Part shown: piece after piece, positions 10,678 to 22,413 of the stretch
Numbering within the stretch: position 1 is the first letter of the stretch
Layout of the letters: the number at the start of each line of letters is the position of its first letter
DNA from: Dipteris shenzhenensis
Taxonomy: Eukaryota > Polypodiophyta > Polypodiopsida > Gleicheniales
Direction: 5' to 3' (one strand)
Assembly: GCA_047967505.1 (NCBI GenBank)
Contig: CM106538.1
Length of the DNA: 64,000 nucleotides
Position numbers and translations under genes: made by a program
Notes under the pieces: model-generated
The model's database searches: none
What the model saw: only the letters and a program-made list of their open reading frames with translations
What the model was told of the DNA's origin: nothing

Positions 10678-11398
10678 TTCTATTCAGTTGACCTCAACCG
10701 AAAAGCTTCCTTGTAAACATCCAAAAGCTATGGATGATCGGATAACATGTCTTCGTCCATCCACTTGGCATCTAATGCCGTATAATTCTTGAATTTAACA
10801 AGGTACCTGTGAAACTCCTTGCCCTGAGGGCCTTTGCGTACAGGATGGTACACAATTTGCTCTGGCTGAAGGACCTCCTCTAGCTCATCCACTTTTGGTG
10901 GATCCTCTGATACTGGCTCTGTAGGCTCTGGCTCTTGGAATTTTTTTATAAGACTCACATGGAATGCATTGTGAATCCTCCAATGCTCTGGCAATGATAA
11001 CCTGTATGCAACCTCATTTATTCTTTCTGTAACCCTGAAAGGGCCATAGTATCTGGGAGATAACTTCGCATACACTTTCTGTTTGCCTTTAAACTTGCGG
11101 AGCATAGCTTTTTCAAACTTCAAAAGTACCCAATCCCCTTCCTTGAGATCTAACTGTCTCCTATGCTTATCTGCAGCTCTTTTATGTTTCTCTTGAGACC
11201 TTTCGATCGTTGTCCGGACTTGGCTGTAAGCTGTCTAGAGGTCTCTCACAAACTGATCAGCTGCAAATATTTCATCCTTGGTCCTCAGGATAGGTGGCAA
11301 AATCACCTTCTTATAAATGACCTTAAAGGGGGCTTTCCCTGTAGAGCTGTGTACTGTATTATTGTAAGCAAACTCTACCAATGGTAGGTACTTTTCCT
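10678..11398 (-). pseudogene. Chromovirus integrase C-terminus with chromodomain
   Basis: The minus strand encodes EKYLPLVEFAYNN, STGKAPFKVIYKK, then LKEGDWVLLKFEKAMLR, YYGPFRVTERI and IHNAFHVSLIKKF, the end of a Ty3/gypsy integrase. A well preserved chromodomain follows, with YLVKFKNYTALDAKWMDEDM. One TAG interrupts the frame near 11237, and a tryptophan codon is TAG at the upstream edge, 11396. Beyond that the rest of pol is missing: the sequence runs into a unit of the minisatellite repeat. The last 130 codons (11123-10728) are uninterrupted. Confidence 0.85.
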
Positions 11399-11630
11399 AG
11401 ACAGGCCCCGTGAATATGTGTGTGAGCATATTTTTATACTATGGTCTACACCCACTGTTGGGCGCTGATGACATCAGTGGGGATGTCATAGTAGCTAGTC
11501 CCTGCTATGCGTGATGGAGTTTATGGTTTTCAATCTTATGAGTGACTATCGTGAGATTGAAATTGCACTATGTTGTGTTTTTAGAGGATGAGTTTGGGAA
11601 TATTCCTGGATTCATCTAGGTATATGCTTT
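11399..11630. other. Spacer between two copies of a 17-bp word
   Basis: The word AGACAGGCCCCGTGAAT occurs at 11398-11414 and again at 11631-11647. The 216 bp between them show no coding potential. The word resembles a unit of the adjoining minisatellite, so this block looks like an insertion within, or a deletion next to, that array. Confidence 0.5.
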
Positions 11631-12140
11631 AGACAGGCCCCGTGAATCAAGGGTGTCCAACCAGGCATCAAATTAAGTGTTTCCATAGTCTTGCAAATCT
11701 GAACTTTTCAGTCAGGCCCTGGATCCATTGTTTCCAGACACAGATCTGCTCTTTCTGAATGTGCCTCAGTGTTTCCAGACAGACCCCAGATCCGGTTTTT
11801 CCAGGCATGGACCTTGGTTTTTTCAGACAGGCCCTAGATCTGGTGTTCCGGTGCTTAGATCTGGTGTTTCTAGACATAGACCTGGTGCTTCTAGACACGG
11901 TTCTAGCGCTTCCAAACAGGGATTCGGTATTTCCACCGATGCTTCCAAGCAGGACCTGAATCTAGTGTGTCCACATGGGCCTTTGATCCGGTAATTTTGG
12001 ATTTACAGATAAACCCCAGGCCTGGTGCTTCTAGATAGGCCTGGATTAGGTCTTTCCAGTAGGCTCGAATCCGGTCTTTCCAGCAAGTCCAGATCTGGTT
12101 TTTCCAAATAGGCCCCGGATCTGCTATTTTTTCAGTTATT
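11631..12140. repeat. Degenerate minisatellite, 21-30 bp units
   Basis: About 18 diverged units of the form GATCTGGTGTTTCCAGACAGGCCC follow each other, with a 21-bp core and some longer units. Because the unit is often a multiple of three, both strands translate into repetitive open frames (SRHGP-like on plus, RNTRS-like on minus). These are by-products of the repeat; no start context or known domain supports coding. Confidence 0.75.
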
Positions 12141-12365
12141 CCGAAAAGGTTCGAAGTCGGACACTGTTTTACTTAATTCTTCATAGATCTAAATGCAGAT
12201 GGTTATCTTAGATCCAGATTTCTTAGTTAGAATTGGTTTTGGCTGTATCCACACAAGCCCTAAGCAGGTTACACATGTGATGTTTATTTGGTCCAATATT
12301 GCACCGTCATGTTTTATTCGAGATTTTGACCTCACTTGTACATATAGATGTAAACTTATACAGAC

Positions 12366-12645
12366 TACCAATATCTTGCTCGCAACAAAGTACGGTGATT
12401 CTGGTTTAAACTCTAAAAAATCCTGTAGAGCTTAATACGAGTCATTTTGCTTGTAGTGTTTTCCTCATTTAACCTTGATTCTTGTTTTCCATCTTAATTT
12501 TAATATCCCCCCCCCCCTCCCCCCCTCTCAAACCAATATCTTGCACGTGAACAAAGGACGGTGATTCTGGACTAAACTCTGAAAAATCCTGTAGGGCTTT
12601 AATACAAGTTATTTTGCTGTTAGTGTTTTCCTCATTTATCCCCCC
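12366..12645. repeat. Tandem duplication, 165-bp period
   Basis: The segment from CCAATATCTTGC through TTTTCCTCATTTA occurs at about 12368-12473 and again at 12533-12637, with scattered differences. The second copy is followed by an AC/CT microsatellite (12645-12695). No gene seen. Confidence 0.75.
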
Positions 12646-12860
12646 ACACACACACACCACCAACCAACCGGCTACCTCTCTCTCTCTCTCTCTCAAAATG
12701 TGCCTTCTTCTTTGCCCCTCCACTCTTTCTTAAATGCAATTTAATAGTCGACAATTATTGGAAAGGAAGAGCGAAAGGAGAGGGATTCTATAAATGCATG
12801 GAGTCTGTACCATGCATCATGGGACGATTTTGGGTAGGTCATTTAAGCTAGAGTGCTCTC

Positions 12861-13135
12861 TCATTTTTAAGGTTCGAAATGAATCTCTACTCCTTATAGC
12901 AATCTCAAATGCATGACATTTTCTCTCAATGACAATTATATAGATGTACTACATCAAAAGTCGTGAGTTGGAACTTAAAAGGCCATATTTCTCTCGTTTT
13001 TAAGTTTTGAAACCAACCTCTAGTCCGTATAGCAATCTTGAATGCATGACATTTTCTCTCAATGATAATTATATAGATGTATTGCATCAAAAGTCTTGAG
13101 TTGGAACTTAAAAGGCCATATTTCTTTCACTTTAG
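12861..13135. repeat. Tandem duplication, about 125-bp period
   Basis: Two copies share GCATGACATTTTCTCTCAAT, ATTATATAGATGTA and GAGTTGGAACTTAAAAGG at a spacing of roughly 125 bp. They are moderately diverged. No coding signal. Confidence 0.75.
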
Positions 13136-14280
13136 AGAAGAGAACTTAAAAAAGAAAAAAATCACACGAGTGATTTGTAATGGTATGTTTGTTGGTTTTT
13201 CAGTGGCTCACTGAATCAGAGTACTACTATTCAGACAAATGGTGCCAACAGTTTGGTGTGTGGAGTTAGAGTGCTTCTTTGTATATGCTCATTTTTAGTT
13301 TGGTTAAGCTTCCATCTTCCTTTCAAATGAAATTCGACATTCTGATATGCCTTTGATAAGGATATTGGTGGTGAAGCCAAGTGCTTAAGTTCAATGCTTT
13401 TTAATGAATGATTTGACCTTGCTAAGTTTTTTTGGGGTCAAAAGATGTATAAAAATGATATTTCAACCTAGGCCTTGAAACCAATTGGATGAAGTTTCAA
13501 ATTAATCTAAAAGAACGGGGTATTGAGCTTTTGCTCGATGTCTAGGATGCTTCTCTTGAATACAACTAGTTTGTGTGTCATGAAAAATGTATGGGAGGAG
13601 AGGATGAAGCCACAAGATCTTGTATGCTGAGTCTAAAAGAGTGATAGATTGCAATTGCTTGTCAATTCTTCCTTTTTTTGGGATCATGTACCATTAGAAA
13701 AAACTCCCGTACATATCACGTATGCTAAAGCGGTAATATCTAGACACCTACTTACATGTAACGTATGGGCCTTATACTACTTTTCTTTATAAAGCTTTGA
13801 ATTTGATGACTTCGTGAATGAAAAACCTCTTTAAGTGAATTTTTGGGGACTAAAAGGCTCCTTATGTTTATGTCTTTAAGAGAATTTTTGGGGATTAGAA
13901 AGTTCCTTATGTTGATCCCATGTCGCATGGCTACATATTTTTACGTGCATCTCTTGGCATTTTTAATTAACTTGGCTCATAAAATATTTAGGAAGTTTAT
14001 ATAATGTTTGGGGGACTACATTTTTTGTTTACACAGTGAGTGCTATTCCAAGAAATGTATCTAGTTAAAGTGGGCTCGACCCATCCACTCTGCATCTTGT
14101 GCAAGTAGAAAAAAGGATGCCCATGCCCTCTCTTGGTAGGGAGGGATTCCAGGAGTTACTCAAGGAGAAAGAAAGACTCACTTCTTAGATAAATAATGCA
14201 TGAGTTGCATAAGTGTGGCTTGTAAGCTCAAGTTCTTCGTTAAACACTCCTATTCGCTCCTTGATCTACAAACCTATTAA
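13136..14280. other. Intergenic, no gene seen
   Basis: AT-rich spacer. A short tandem repeat of about 55 bp lies around 13840-13930, sharing GAATTTTTGGGGA and CCTTATGTT. No recognisable coding motif. Confidence 0.5.
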
Positions 14281-14282
14281 TT

Positions 14283-14950
14283 AATTAGTTGTGACATGCC
14301 TAATTGGAAATTAACCTAAGCTACTAACTAATTAACCTATCTAATCTAATCGCGAATTAACCTATTGTTGCTCCCTCCTCGCTCCCTCCGCTTCTGCCTC
14401 CCACTCTCTCTTCCCTCCTTCTGCCTTCCTCCCTCCTCTTACTTCCCGCTGCCTCCTTCCCTCTTGCCTCTCTCCTTCCCTCCTCTTCCTCCCGTTCCCT
14501 CCTTCCCTCTTGCTTCCCCCTCTCTCCTTCCCTCCTCTTCGTCCCGTTCCCTCCTTCCCTCCTCTTCCTCCTCCCACCTCCCACTTCACTCCTTCCCTCC
14601 TCTACCTCCTGCTCTCTCCCCCCTCCCTTGCTTCTCCTTGTCCCCCTCCCTCCCTTCCACTCTCTCCTCCTTTCTTATTCCCCAGCTCTTCCTCCTTTTG
14701 TTGGAGAGGCCTCATAGCCCCCCCTATTTGCACCACGCCCCCCCCTCATTTTATACCCAGCTTAGGAAAAGCTTCTGGAGTTCAAGGCTTCTCGAAGCAG
14801 CCACTGCCAAGAATTCGCCAGTTTAATTTGCCTCTTCAATCCTTACGTTAATTGCCATAAATTTTTCCCTCACACAAATTAATTATTAGGGGCCCAAATT
14901 CAATTTGGGGGTCCTTATTGAGGGACTAGTGCGAGCTCCTTGTAGAGCCA
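14283..14950 (-). repeat. Second copy of the HSE/TATA unit, inverted, with CT-rich block
   Basis: Read on the minus strand this block repeats the order seen at 1945-2618. An AATTAACGTAAGG word comes first. A heat-shock-like cluster TTCnnGAG/TTCnnGAA follows (14773-14796), then TATAAAATG at 14755-14747, about 17 bp further on. A long GGGAGGAAG purine tract (14365-14700 as CT on plus) follows, then TAGCTTAGGTTAATT (14311-14325), which is identical to 2368-2382. It is probably an LTR or LTR fragment; the ends are approximate. The proline/leucine- and glycine/arginine-rich open frames here are products of the low-complexity tract. Confidence 0.45.
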
Positions 14951-15337
14951 TCAAGTGGGAGTGCAAGCAACACGTGGTACCACTCTTATTTTGGTCTATG
15001 GAGCAAGTTTCTCGAATATTGGTTCTTTCTTATCTTCTTGATAATGAGTCATATATTTGTTGATAACCGTTCTCATGGATTCTTATTCAATTTGGATCAA
15101 CTTGTGTACCCTAGAATTACACACACACATAGGCGATATTAACAAGTTGAAATAAATGATAGTGTCCACAATGGGACTCATTCATTTGTGAGTGGGAGTT
15201 TTTCTCATGAATGGTAATGTATAGTGTGTACTAGGAGTTCACCTTCTTCTCTAATTCGAGCTCGAGATCAAGGTCAACCCAAATTTCATCCCAAAAACTC
15301 TAGAATGTGGCTTTGCTTTTTTGTCTTTGAAATTTTG

Positions 15338-15500
15338 CCAGTCAACAATGGATGCATGTTGCAATCAAGCATACTAAGTCTTTGCCTAATCTTTAAATGT
15401 TTTTGCTAAGCACACATTTGGCCAATCGACAATGGATGCATGTTGCAATCAAGCATACTAATTCTTGGCCTAATCTTTAAATGTCAGTGCCAAGCATGCC
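15338..15500. repeat. Tandem duplication, 83-bp period
   Basis: Two copies of a segment containing CAATGGATGCATGTTGCAAT and CCTAATCTTTAAATG, at 15343 and 15426, with few differences. It may lie within the LTR ending at 15770. Confidence 0.75.
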
Positions 15501-15589
15501 ATTAAGTGTGCATTCTCAAAAATGGCCATTATAATGCAAATGTATTCAAATTCTCTAAAGTGCAATTAACAGTCCTCTCCTATTACACC

Positions 15590-15784
15590 ATGTAAATCTA
15601 GGAAAGGGAAAACCAAATCCCCTTAAAAGTTGTGGCACAATAGGTGGGAGGGTAGTTGAGTTTTAACTCATCCTAGGCTTTCACTAGGGTTTTAACCTAT
15701 TGCATCTTCTTCTTCCAACTTCAATGCTAACTTACTCCATGATTTCAAACCACCTTGTCCAATCCTCACATTTGGTATCAGAGC
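15590..15784 (+). repeat. 3' edge of a copia 5' LTR with primer-binding site
   Basis: TGGTATCAGAGC at 15773-15784 is an exact match to the usual copia primer-binding site for initiator tRNA-Met. It follows AATCCTCACA with the LTR-closing CA at 15770. The LTR lies to the left on the plus strand; its start was not found and 15590 is only a conservative limit. Copia gag remnants in the same orientation begin 1.3 kb downstream, so this is probably the 5' end of that element. Confidence 0.6.
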
Positions 15785-17102
15785 AAGTTGACCCTTGCTC
15801 TCTAATCTCTCCATGCTCCATTCCAAGCTTGGGAGCTAACTTTGCGATGAAGAACTACAATTCTATCATGAGAAGCCTTTTTGTCACACCCACCACCTCC
15901 TACATCCATTTTAAAACCATGAGGGGAGAAATGGGGTAAATAATTAGTGAGGGATTTGAGGTGGACCAATGGTGGTGCTCGTTTCTATGGGTCAATGCCA
16001 TGTTGAGATGTCCAAAAGTATTTTAGGGGGGGGACCTGTAACCCATAGTTTAGACCCATGATGCTCGCTCCTAGCTGTTGGTCGAATCTCCAATCCAAGC
16101 AGTACATTCAAAATTTGTGGTAGAACTCTCCCACCCATTAGATCAAGGTGTAGGTCTAAGGGATAGAGGGGTCAAACATAAACCCTTGATCAATGCACAA
16201 CTATAATGGATAGGATTAAAAGAGGAGGTGGGTCAATTTCAGCCATCCATCAAGCAATCGATCCAAGGGAGGAAATGAGAGGAAAAGACACTTGAATTCG
16301 AGCAATCCATTATGCGCTAAAATCTCCACCCTTAATCACAAGTCTTGATCATTCACCCTCTAATAAGCACCTCAATCCTAGCCCTTGAATTGATCCTTCC
16401 ATGTCCACCATAGATCCATCCAAGATCCAATGGTCCACAACAAAGGTGCCTTATCCCTCTTTGATACACCTCCCTTTCACTAGATTTTGCTAGTTAAAGC
16501 CCTCCAAAGCCAATCGCCCACCATTTTAGGCATCCTAGACCTTAGATCCATGTCTTTAGTCGATTTTGTCGTGAGACTGATGGTAGGTCCATTTTGGAGC
16601 TGATTTTAAGAGACATGGTTTTTGTCTGGTGCTCGAATAGATCAAATTTATGGCCATTTGTACTCAACCATGTCTAATTTTGTGAGGCTTTTGTAGGAGA
16701 AATTTGGGCTTGATTCGTAGCAAATGTACTTTTTTGTGTACTTGATGTTCATGTTAGAGTGTTGTTGATTTGAAGCTAGATGATTAATTTTTGAGGTTTA
16801 ACTAATTTTTGGGGTTGTTCCTCCACTAAGTTTGTCACTGAATGGGCTTGATTTTGTGCAAGGAATAGCATAATACCTCTATTTTGGTATACACAAATTT
16901 CAAAAGGGTTGTGTTTTGTTTGAGCAAAGCATTGGCTATTTTGGGGGAGATTTTACTCTATATTGATAATGTTCAAATGGTAGAATAGTGTTTTTTCGTT
17001 GATATGGTATAATAGCAGGTGAATTGTTTGTGCATTTATCTTCAAGGATGGATAACATCGAAATCAAAATATGGGAGATTATTTTGGAGTTTGGTCTAGG
17101 GC
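15785..17102. other. Leader or spacer, no gene seen
   Basis: No coding similarity recognised between the PBS and the first gag block. TTTTAGGGGGGGGACC then TGTAACCC at 16020-16038 resembles a PPT/LTR junction but lacks further support. Confidence 0.4.
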
Positions 17103-17945
17103 GATAAATTGGATGGCACCAACAATATTCCCTATGAAGATTTATGGTCAAAAAATCTTTTTGTTTGGGGTGTTGTTATAGGTGAACATCCTCATCTATG
17201 AGATGCAACCATTGCTCCTGGTGCACCTCCGCAAGGATTTAATCCTCATGATGGGCAGCAGGCACACAAGTCAAGCCAGTTACACTAACTACACCTGTAG
17301 ACCCTACTCAAGATCAAGGAAGATGGGATGCCAGAGATGTAGCGTGTCACTCATTGCATGTTTGTTAAGAGGTTCATCATACCTCATATCTATTTTTTGA
17401 GGACTTGCAAGCAAGCTTGAGATAGCTTGGAGAATATGTATTAGCTGAGGAATGAGACTAGCGTCTCTTTCTTTGAAAGACAACTTGACAATGCCAAGAT
17501 ACTAAAGGGTAACTCAATGCTGACTAAGATATGCTGACTAAGATCTAGGATCTTAGAGAACGAGCTACTAAACATTGATAAAGTTATGCATGAGAATCTG
17601 CTTATATCTACAATTTTTTAATTCTTTGCGAGACTTATCTAATTTTATATACTGCTCTAAACTTTCTATGAGGCATGGAACACTTCCACTTACTTTTCAA
17701 GAACTTATGGGTTTGATATTGCAAGAAGAATAGGCAAGGAAAAATATGTATGTTGACATGCATGATAGTGATCAAGCTTTGTTGGCTAAAGGAAAAATAA
17801 ACCTCAATCTTTTGCTCTCAATCAAGGACTAATTCATTTCATCCATCTAAGATAAATCCAAAAAATGTAGGTCAACCCAAGAAAAAGGTTAAATGCCATT
17901 ATTACAAGAATCTTGGACACCACATCAATGAATGCAAGAAAGGTT
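17103..17945 (+). pseudogene. Ty1/copia gag remnant
   Basis: Plus-strand pieces show KLDGTN near 17110 and LWSKNLFVWGVVIGEHPHL, matching the gag N-terminal block of the copia copy at 18.6 kb. Then FVKRFIIPHI and LRNETSVSFFERQLDNAK (17370-17490) correspond to the UBN2-type gag core. A damaged zinc knuckle CHYYKNLGHHINEC lies at 17895-17935, its second cysteine changed to tyrosine. Frameshifts and stops are frequent. It is joined head-on to an oppositely oriented gag at about 17.96 kb. Confidence 0.75.
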
Positions 17946-17964
17946 GGGGAAAAAAAGGAGGATG

Positions 17965-18598
17965 AAGGAAGTCGAATTGATAGTTTCAAACTCCAATGCG
18001 TCAGGCAACCCATCAAGGGCATTAGAAATCAGCTAAGAATTAGGCATAATCTCATCAATGTTGGCCAACTGCTCTTTCAAATCCTTCACATTAGTGAGAT
18101 AGGCATCCATGTTGCCACCCTCATCAAGCTTTAAATCTTTCAACTGCTTGCGGAGATAGGCAACCCTTGCCTCATTCCGCAACCGATACGAAGATGCAAG
18201 CTGATCCCATGCTTGCTTAGCTATCTTGCAAGACCGAATACGAGGGATAATAACCTGTTTCACTAAAGAGCAATCAAGGCATGTGCTTTGGCATCACGAC
18301 CATCCCATTAAATTTACTCCTGTGAAGGAGGCAAAGCACTTGGAGCAAGAGGTGCAAGAGTCTTAGCTATAGCATTAGAACTATCACCTGAAGACCCATC
18401 ACCTGAAGAAGCAGAGGCTGCAGGTGTAGCACCAATAATAGTGCGTATAGGCCTAGCATCAGAACCTAAAACAATATGCCATAGATTCTTGGCAACCAAA
18501 ACATGTCCCATCATGTATGACCACATGGGGTAATTGGTGCCATCAAGCTTGTCATCGGCCCCAATCAGCCTAAACAAACCATCTTTGCCACCAGACAT
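17965..18598 (-). pseudogene. Ty1/copia gag, opposite strand
   Basis: The frame starts MSGGKDGLFRLIGADDKLDG at 18598 and continues with YPMWSYMMGHVLVAKNLW. A stop near 18315 is followed by KQVIIPRIRSCKIAKQAWDQ and YRLRNEARVAYLRKQLKDLK, then, after another stop, LISNALDGLPDALEFE. This is the UBN2/gag-polypeptide domain of copia elements. It lacks the zinc knuckle because the sequence breaks at about 17.965 kb against the plus-strand gag. It is better preserved than its neighbour, with only two in-frame stops. Confidence 0.8.
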
Positions 18599-21496
18599 GG
18601 TGCTGAAATACAAGGCAAATGCACCAACTGGCAAAGCAACTCACCGACTCTTGCAAACTCTATTGCTAGTGCTATAGCAAAGCAACGTCACTATAATTTG
18701 AAGATGGAAGTAGTTGAATATGACAATTTGAATGGGTGCATTAGTCCTCTCCTCACACTGATGCTGCTCACCATACTAAATCTTGTGGTTCATCACCACA
18801 ACCATTGTATAACTCTCTCATAAAACCTTTAATGAAAGGTTCAAGCTTCTTGTTGTCAATGTGAACGTTCTCAGAAGACTCACAACATAGCATTATGGGT
18901 CATTTGTTGATCCTACAAAGACGTAGGAGAAATTTATGGATATGAATGTTCAAACGTCTCCTGCTATTATTGCACTAAACATGTCCACAAAGAGGAGACT
19001 TATTTGGTCAGGGGCTCCCACCCTCAAATCCCTCAATCGGGGCACCTCCCTAAGCTCCAACTAACACTTGCTACCTTTAGCCATTAGGACACGCTTTCCC
19101 TCCCCATCAAGTGTCTAAATTGGGACCTATTGGGCATCTGTGCTACTCAATGCATTCTCCTATTAAGGGGGACTTATAAATTAGAGCTAGCCACTACCCA
19201 CATAGCTACATGAAAGTGGAACATTGACTTCCCATAGACCCCTCTCACTCTTTCTTCAAATATGCTTTCTCCCTCTCCCTCTTTCCCCATCTTGGGACCC
19301 CCTTGACTCTCTTGCATGCCTTGGTTGAGACTATTACTCTTAAAGAGAACATGAGGTCATGTATTCAAGCTTGAGTAAGAATGAGGAATACCTACCCAAG
19401 ATGAGGATGGGCCACCAGTGCACACTACTTGTCCCCTATACACACTTTAAGACATGAATTTTGTTTCTATTTTTCAAGGTCCAAGAAAGCCCTCGACTCT
19501 CATCGCTATTCGATTCAGACACAATCCATTCTTTGGGTTTTGGTTTTTTAAATATTTCTTTGATCATTTTTTATGTTGTTTGTTGGTTGAAGCATTGTAT
19601 GTTGCCTCATATCATAGGTGTCTACCTTTGTAGTGTTTGGGTTGATTTTGCCTGGACATTACCTGTGTTATCATTCCTTTGCTTGTTACATCTATTATTT
19701 ATTTGCTCTACTACTACCAGGTACATCCAGTCTTTACTTTGGCTTGCTAGTGTGTTTGCCTAGTGCCTTTGTTTGCACTATAGACTATTGTAGCTTCATC
19801 TAGCATTGCTTCCTGAGTATTGCTAGTTTGTGATGTTGCTTGTGGCTTGAGCAAGTTTTTGTTGTTTTTTTTTCTTTTATTTTCTAATTGATCACTTGGC
19901 ATAGACTGCTACATGGCAATGCTTGCTAAAAGGACTAAAAGATGAGTAGGGGGACAACAAATTGTGAGGTCTTGAAGGATGATAAAATCTAGAAAAAAGA
20001 CAAGAGTCAAGGTGCTCCTACTATGGGAGAAATTTAGTGCTTTACCTAGGAGCTTGTGAGAGTGTAACTTAGAGACTTGAGCTAGTTTCTTGGACTCAAG
20101 CACCTATTACTCTTTTGCTCTCCTCCACTATGGTTGCACATATACTCCACATGTCTACTCTACCCTTCTTGTTTCTCTACTTCAGCTATTTGGGCATTTT
20201 GATCCATGATTTCCCAATAATAGTGTTAAATTTATTTTCAAATGCCAAGCCTAATTATAATCTTGGATTGAAACTAAATATCACCAAGTATAGTCCTTGC
20301 TGTCCAACCTAGAGGTTAGAGGCTTGCCTGCTCTCTTGTCCCAAGCCACTATGATGTACTTCTATGCTTACCACACTATAATCCCTATCCCTTTGCTAAG
20401 CTTGTGTACTCTTGCATTTCCATCATCCATAAATACCTCCCACTATTAATAGAAGAGATAAAAGAGAGGAGAACTATGCACACGACTTGGGATGAGGAGA
20501 GACAAGATGGAGGAGACAAAAGAAGAGAATAAAGCTAGCACATCAAGTTGCCTTAGCCATCAGTAGCATTGTAATGATAAGGCTACTATGTGCTCCACAC
20601 AATACAACAAGGTTCCACCTATTAAATAGGCACCCAAGTCCCCACAGTCCTATCCAATATATGAATCGGGCTTGAATATAATCTCTCAATACCCCCCATC
20701 CCCCCCCCCTCCTCTTTAATATGAAATGAGAGAGAAGTATTGCAATACATCAAATGATATAAAAATAGGAGAAGATTTTATCAATCAAGCTTATTATAAG
20801 GTTGGACAACTAAGAGACATGGTACTTATTGAATAGCACACGGCATAACTAGAGCAGTGTATCGATTAAACAAGAAGACTCTTTGCACTTGCTTGATCTC
20901 GTGTATGACATGATTTAAATCATTATATGCTTTGCACCTTGTCCATCCTCACACAATGACTAACACAAGGCTACCAGCCTTGTTCAAGTTATTGGCTTGT
21001 CAGCATTGTGATGGTAATATAGGATAGCACCTTAAGAACAACAACAAGGAATGATTAACTTTGACTGCAGATTTGATAGAAAAACAAGACCTGACAATGT
21101 AATTTAAAGCAAATCTGTTTAGCCAGTCATATATGGAGAAACGCAATGACCGCCTAATGCAAAAACATCATATAAGAGGAGTTAAGTGGTGGTGTCGTTT
21201 TGGTGTAGTGGCACATATGAGAATATAAGGGCAACTATTGGGCTAATGATGGACTAGACAGAGATGTAATGGCATGAGGATATCTATGGAGTGGTAACAT
21301 ACTTGTAGCATAAAAATTTTAGAGGCTATAGCTACATATAGTCACCAACATAGGGCATATAAGAATGGCAACATAGCTTCTTCAGCTGCTCTGCTAGTGT
21401 AGATTCACCTCAGCATTGCTACCCAAATTTCCTTTAGAATGATAGCCTAACAAAAATAAGAGGTAAGAGAAGAATAACAACAGGACCTTTCAAATG
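18599..21496. other. Long AT-rich stretch, no gene seen
   Basis: No protein motif recognised on either strand. Short open frames at 19461-19763 and 20115-20312 are hydrophobic and AT-driven, with no family resemblance. A poly-C run lies at 20697-20709. Confidence 0.4.
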
Positions 21497-21815
21497 ATGG
21501 ATTCATACAATTTGTATGCATTTCTCTCATCACCATAGCCAACCATGATGCATTTGCATGACTTTACATCCAAATTTTGGAGTAGTCTTCCTGTATGCAA
21601 GCATATATGATGCATCTAAAAATGCAATGATAACCATCATTGGCTTGTATCAAGTGAATGCATCATACTGTGTCATACCATGAATGAGCTCATGCGATTA
21701 AATAATTGGTAGTCTTGATGGCTTCTATCTAATATTAATTTGGAAGATGTTTCTCATTTAGCATTGCTCTAGCACTATCTGCTAAATTCCTATCCTTGGC
21801 ATTTTTATAGAGGAG
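21497..21815 (-). pseudogene. Ty1/copia integrase fragment
   Basis: Reading down the minus strand: AKDRNLADSARAMLNEKHLP followed by IEAIKTTNYLI, which corresponds to the ARSML...LPKEFWAEA..TAVYLLNR block at the end of the copia integrase core. Then KSCKCIMVGYGDERNAYKLY matches the conserved KCIFLGY..GYRLY block of the integrase C-terminal region. Two stops lie between them. The catalytic DDE part is not seen upstream. Confidence 0.75.
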
Positions 21816-22413
21816 TATGATTTGCACATGACAAATGCCATATGGTGCAAAAGATGACTATCAAAAATCAAATTAATTGATGACACAAAAACAAAATCTA
21901 GAGCACTCACAATAAGTGTATGTGATGCCATATGGCTCAAAAGATAATTGGAATAGCCCTAATTCCTCAAGGATCACATTCACGATAGATCCAACATCTA
22001 CTACTACATCTAGTATGATCTATCCCTCAATAGCTAAACAAATCTGATGGTAGCTTTCTTTCATGTTTATAAAGGAAATAGTATTTACTCTAGATGGCAA
22101 AGATATATTGAGATACTTAACTTCTTGAAATAATGTCCTCACTATTCAATGGATGTCTACAACAAAACACCATTAGTGTCTCTACTAATCTTAAAGGGTT
22201 TGCAATCATGCAGAGGTTTCCTCACATAGGTGAACTTATACCAATTCTTCTAATTCTTCGATGTTCTCAAATCAATTCATAATTTCCCCATATGATCAGA
22301 GATGTTACTTTATTTTTTCGTTAATTTCTAACTTCTTAGGCTCTTTAATAGGAAATTTCTCAATCACTATCCCCTTTGATTGATTGACAAACTATTTAAG
22401 AGGCTTGTTTTAT

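Noticed and set aside
11668-11994. Repetitive open frames on both strands
   Set aside because: Products of the 21-30-bp minisatellite; both strands are equally open.
14357-14851. Proline/leucine-rich plus frame and glycine/arginine-rich minus frames
   Set aside because: Low-complexity CCCTCCTT tract inside a repeat unit; no domain or conserved context.
16020-16038. Polypurine tract plus TGTAACCC as an LTR start
   Set aside because: No coding region before and no repeated LTR copy; G-runs are common here.
22000-22130. Minus-strand DVVVDVGSIVNVI as a retroviral-type protease
   Set aside because: Only one weak block; no flanking gag or RT in the same orientation and frame.
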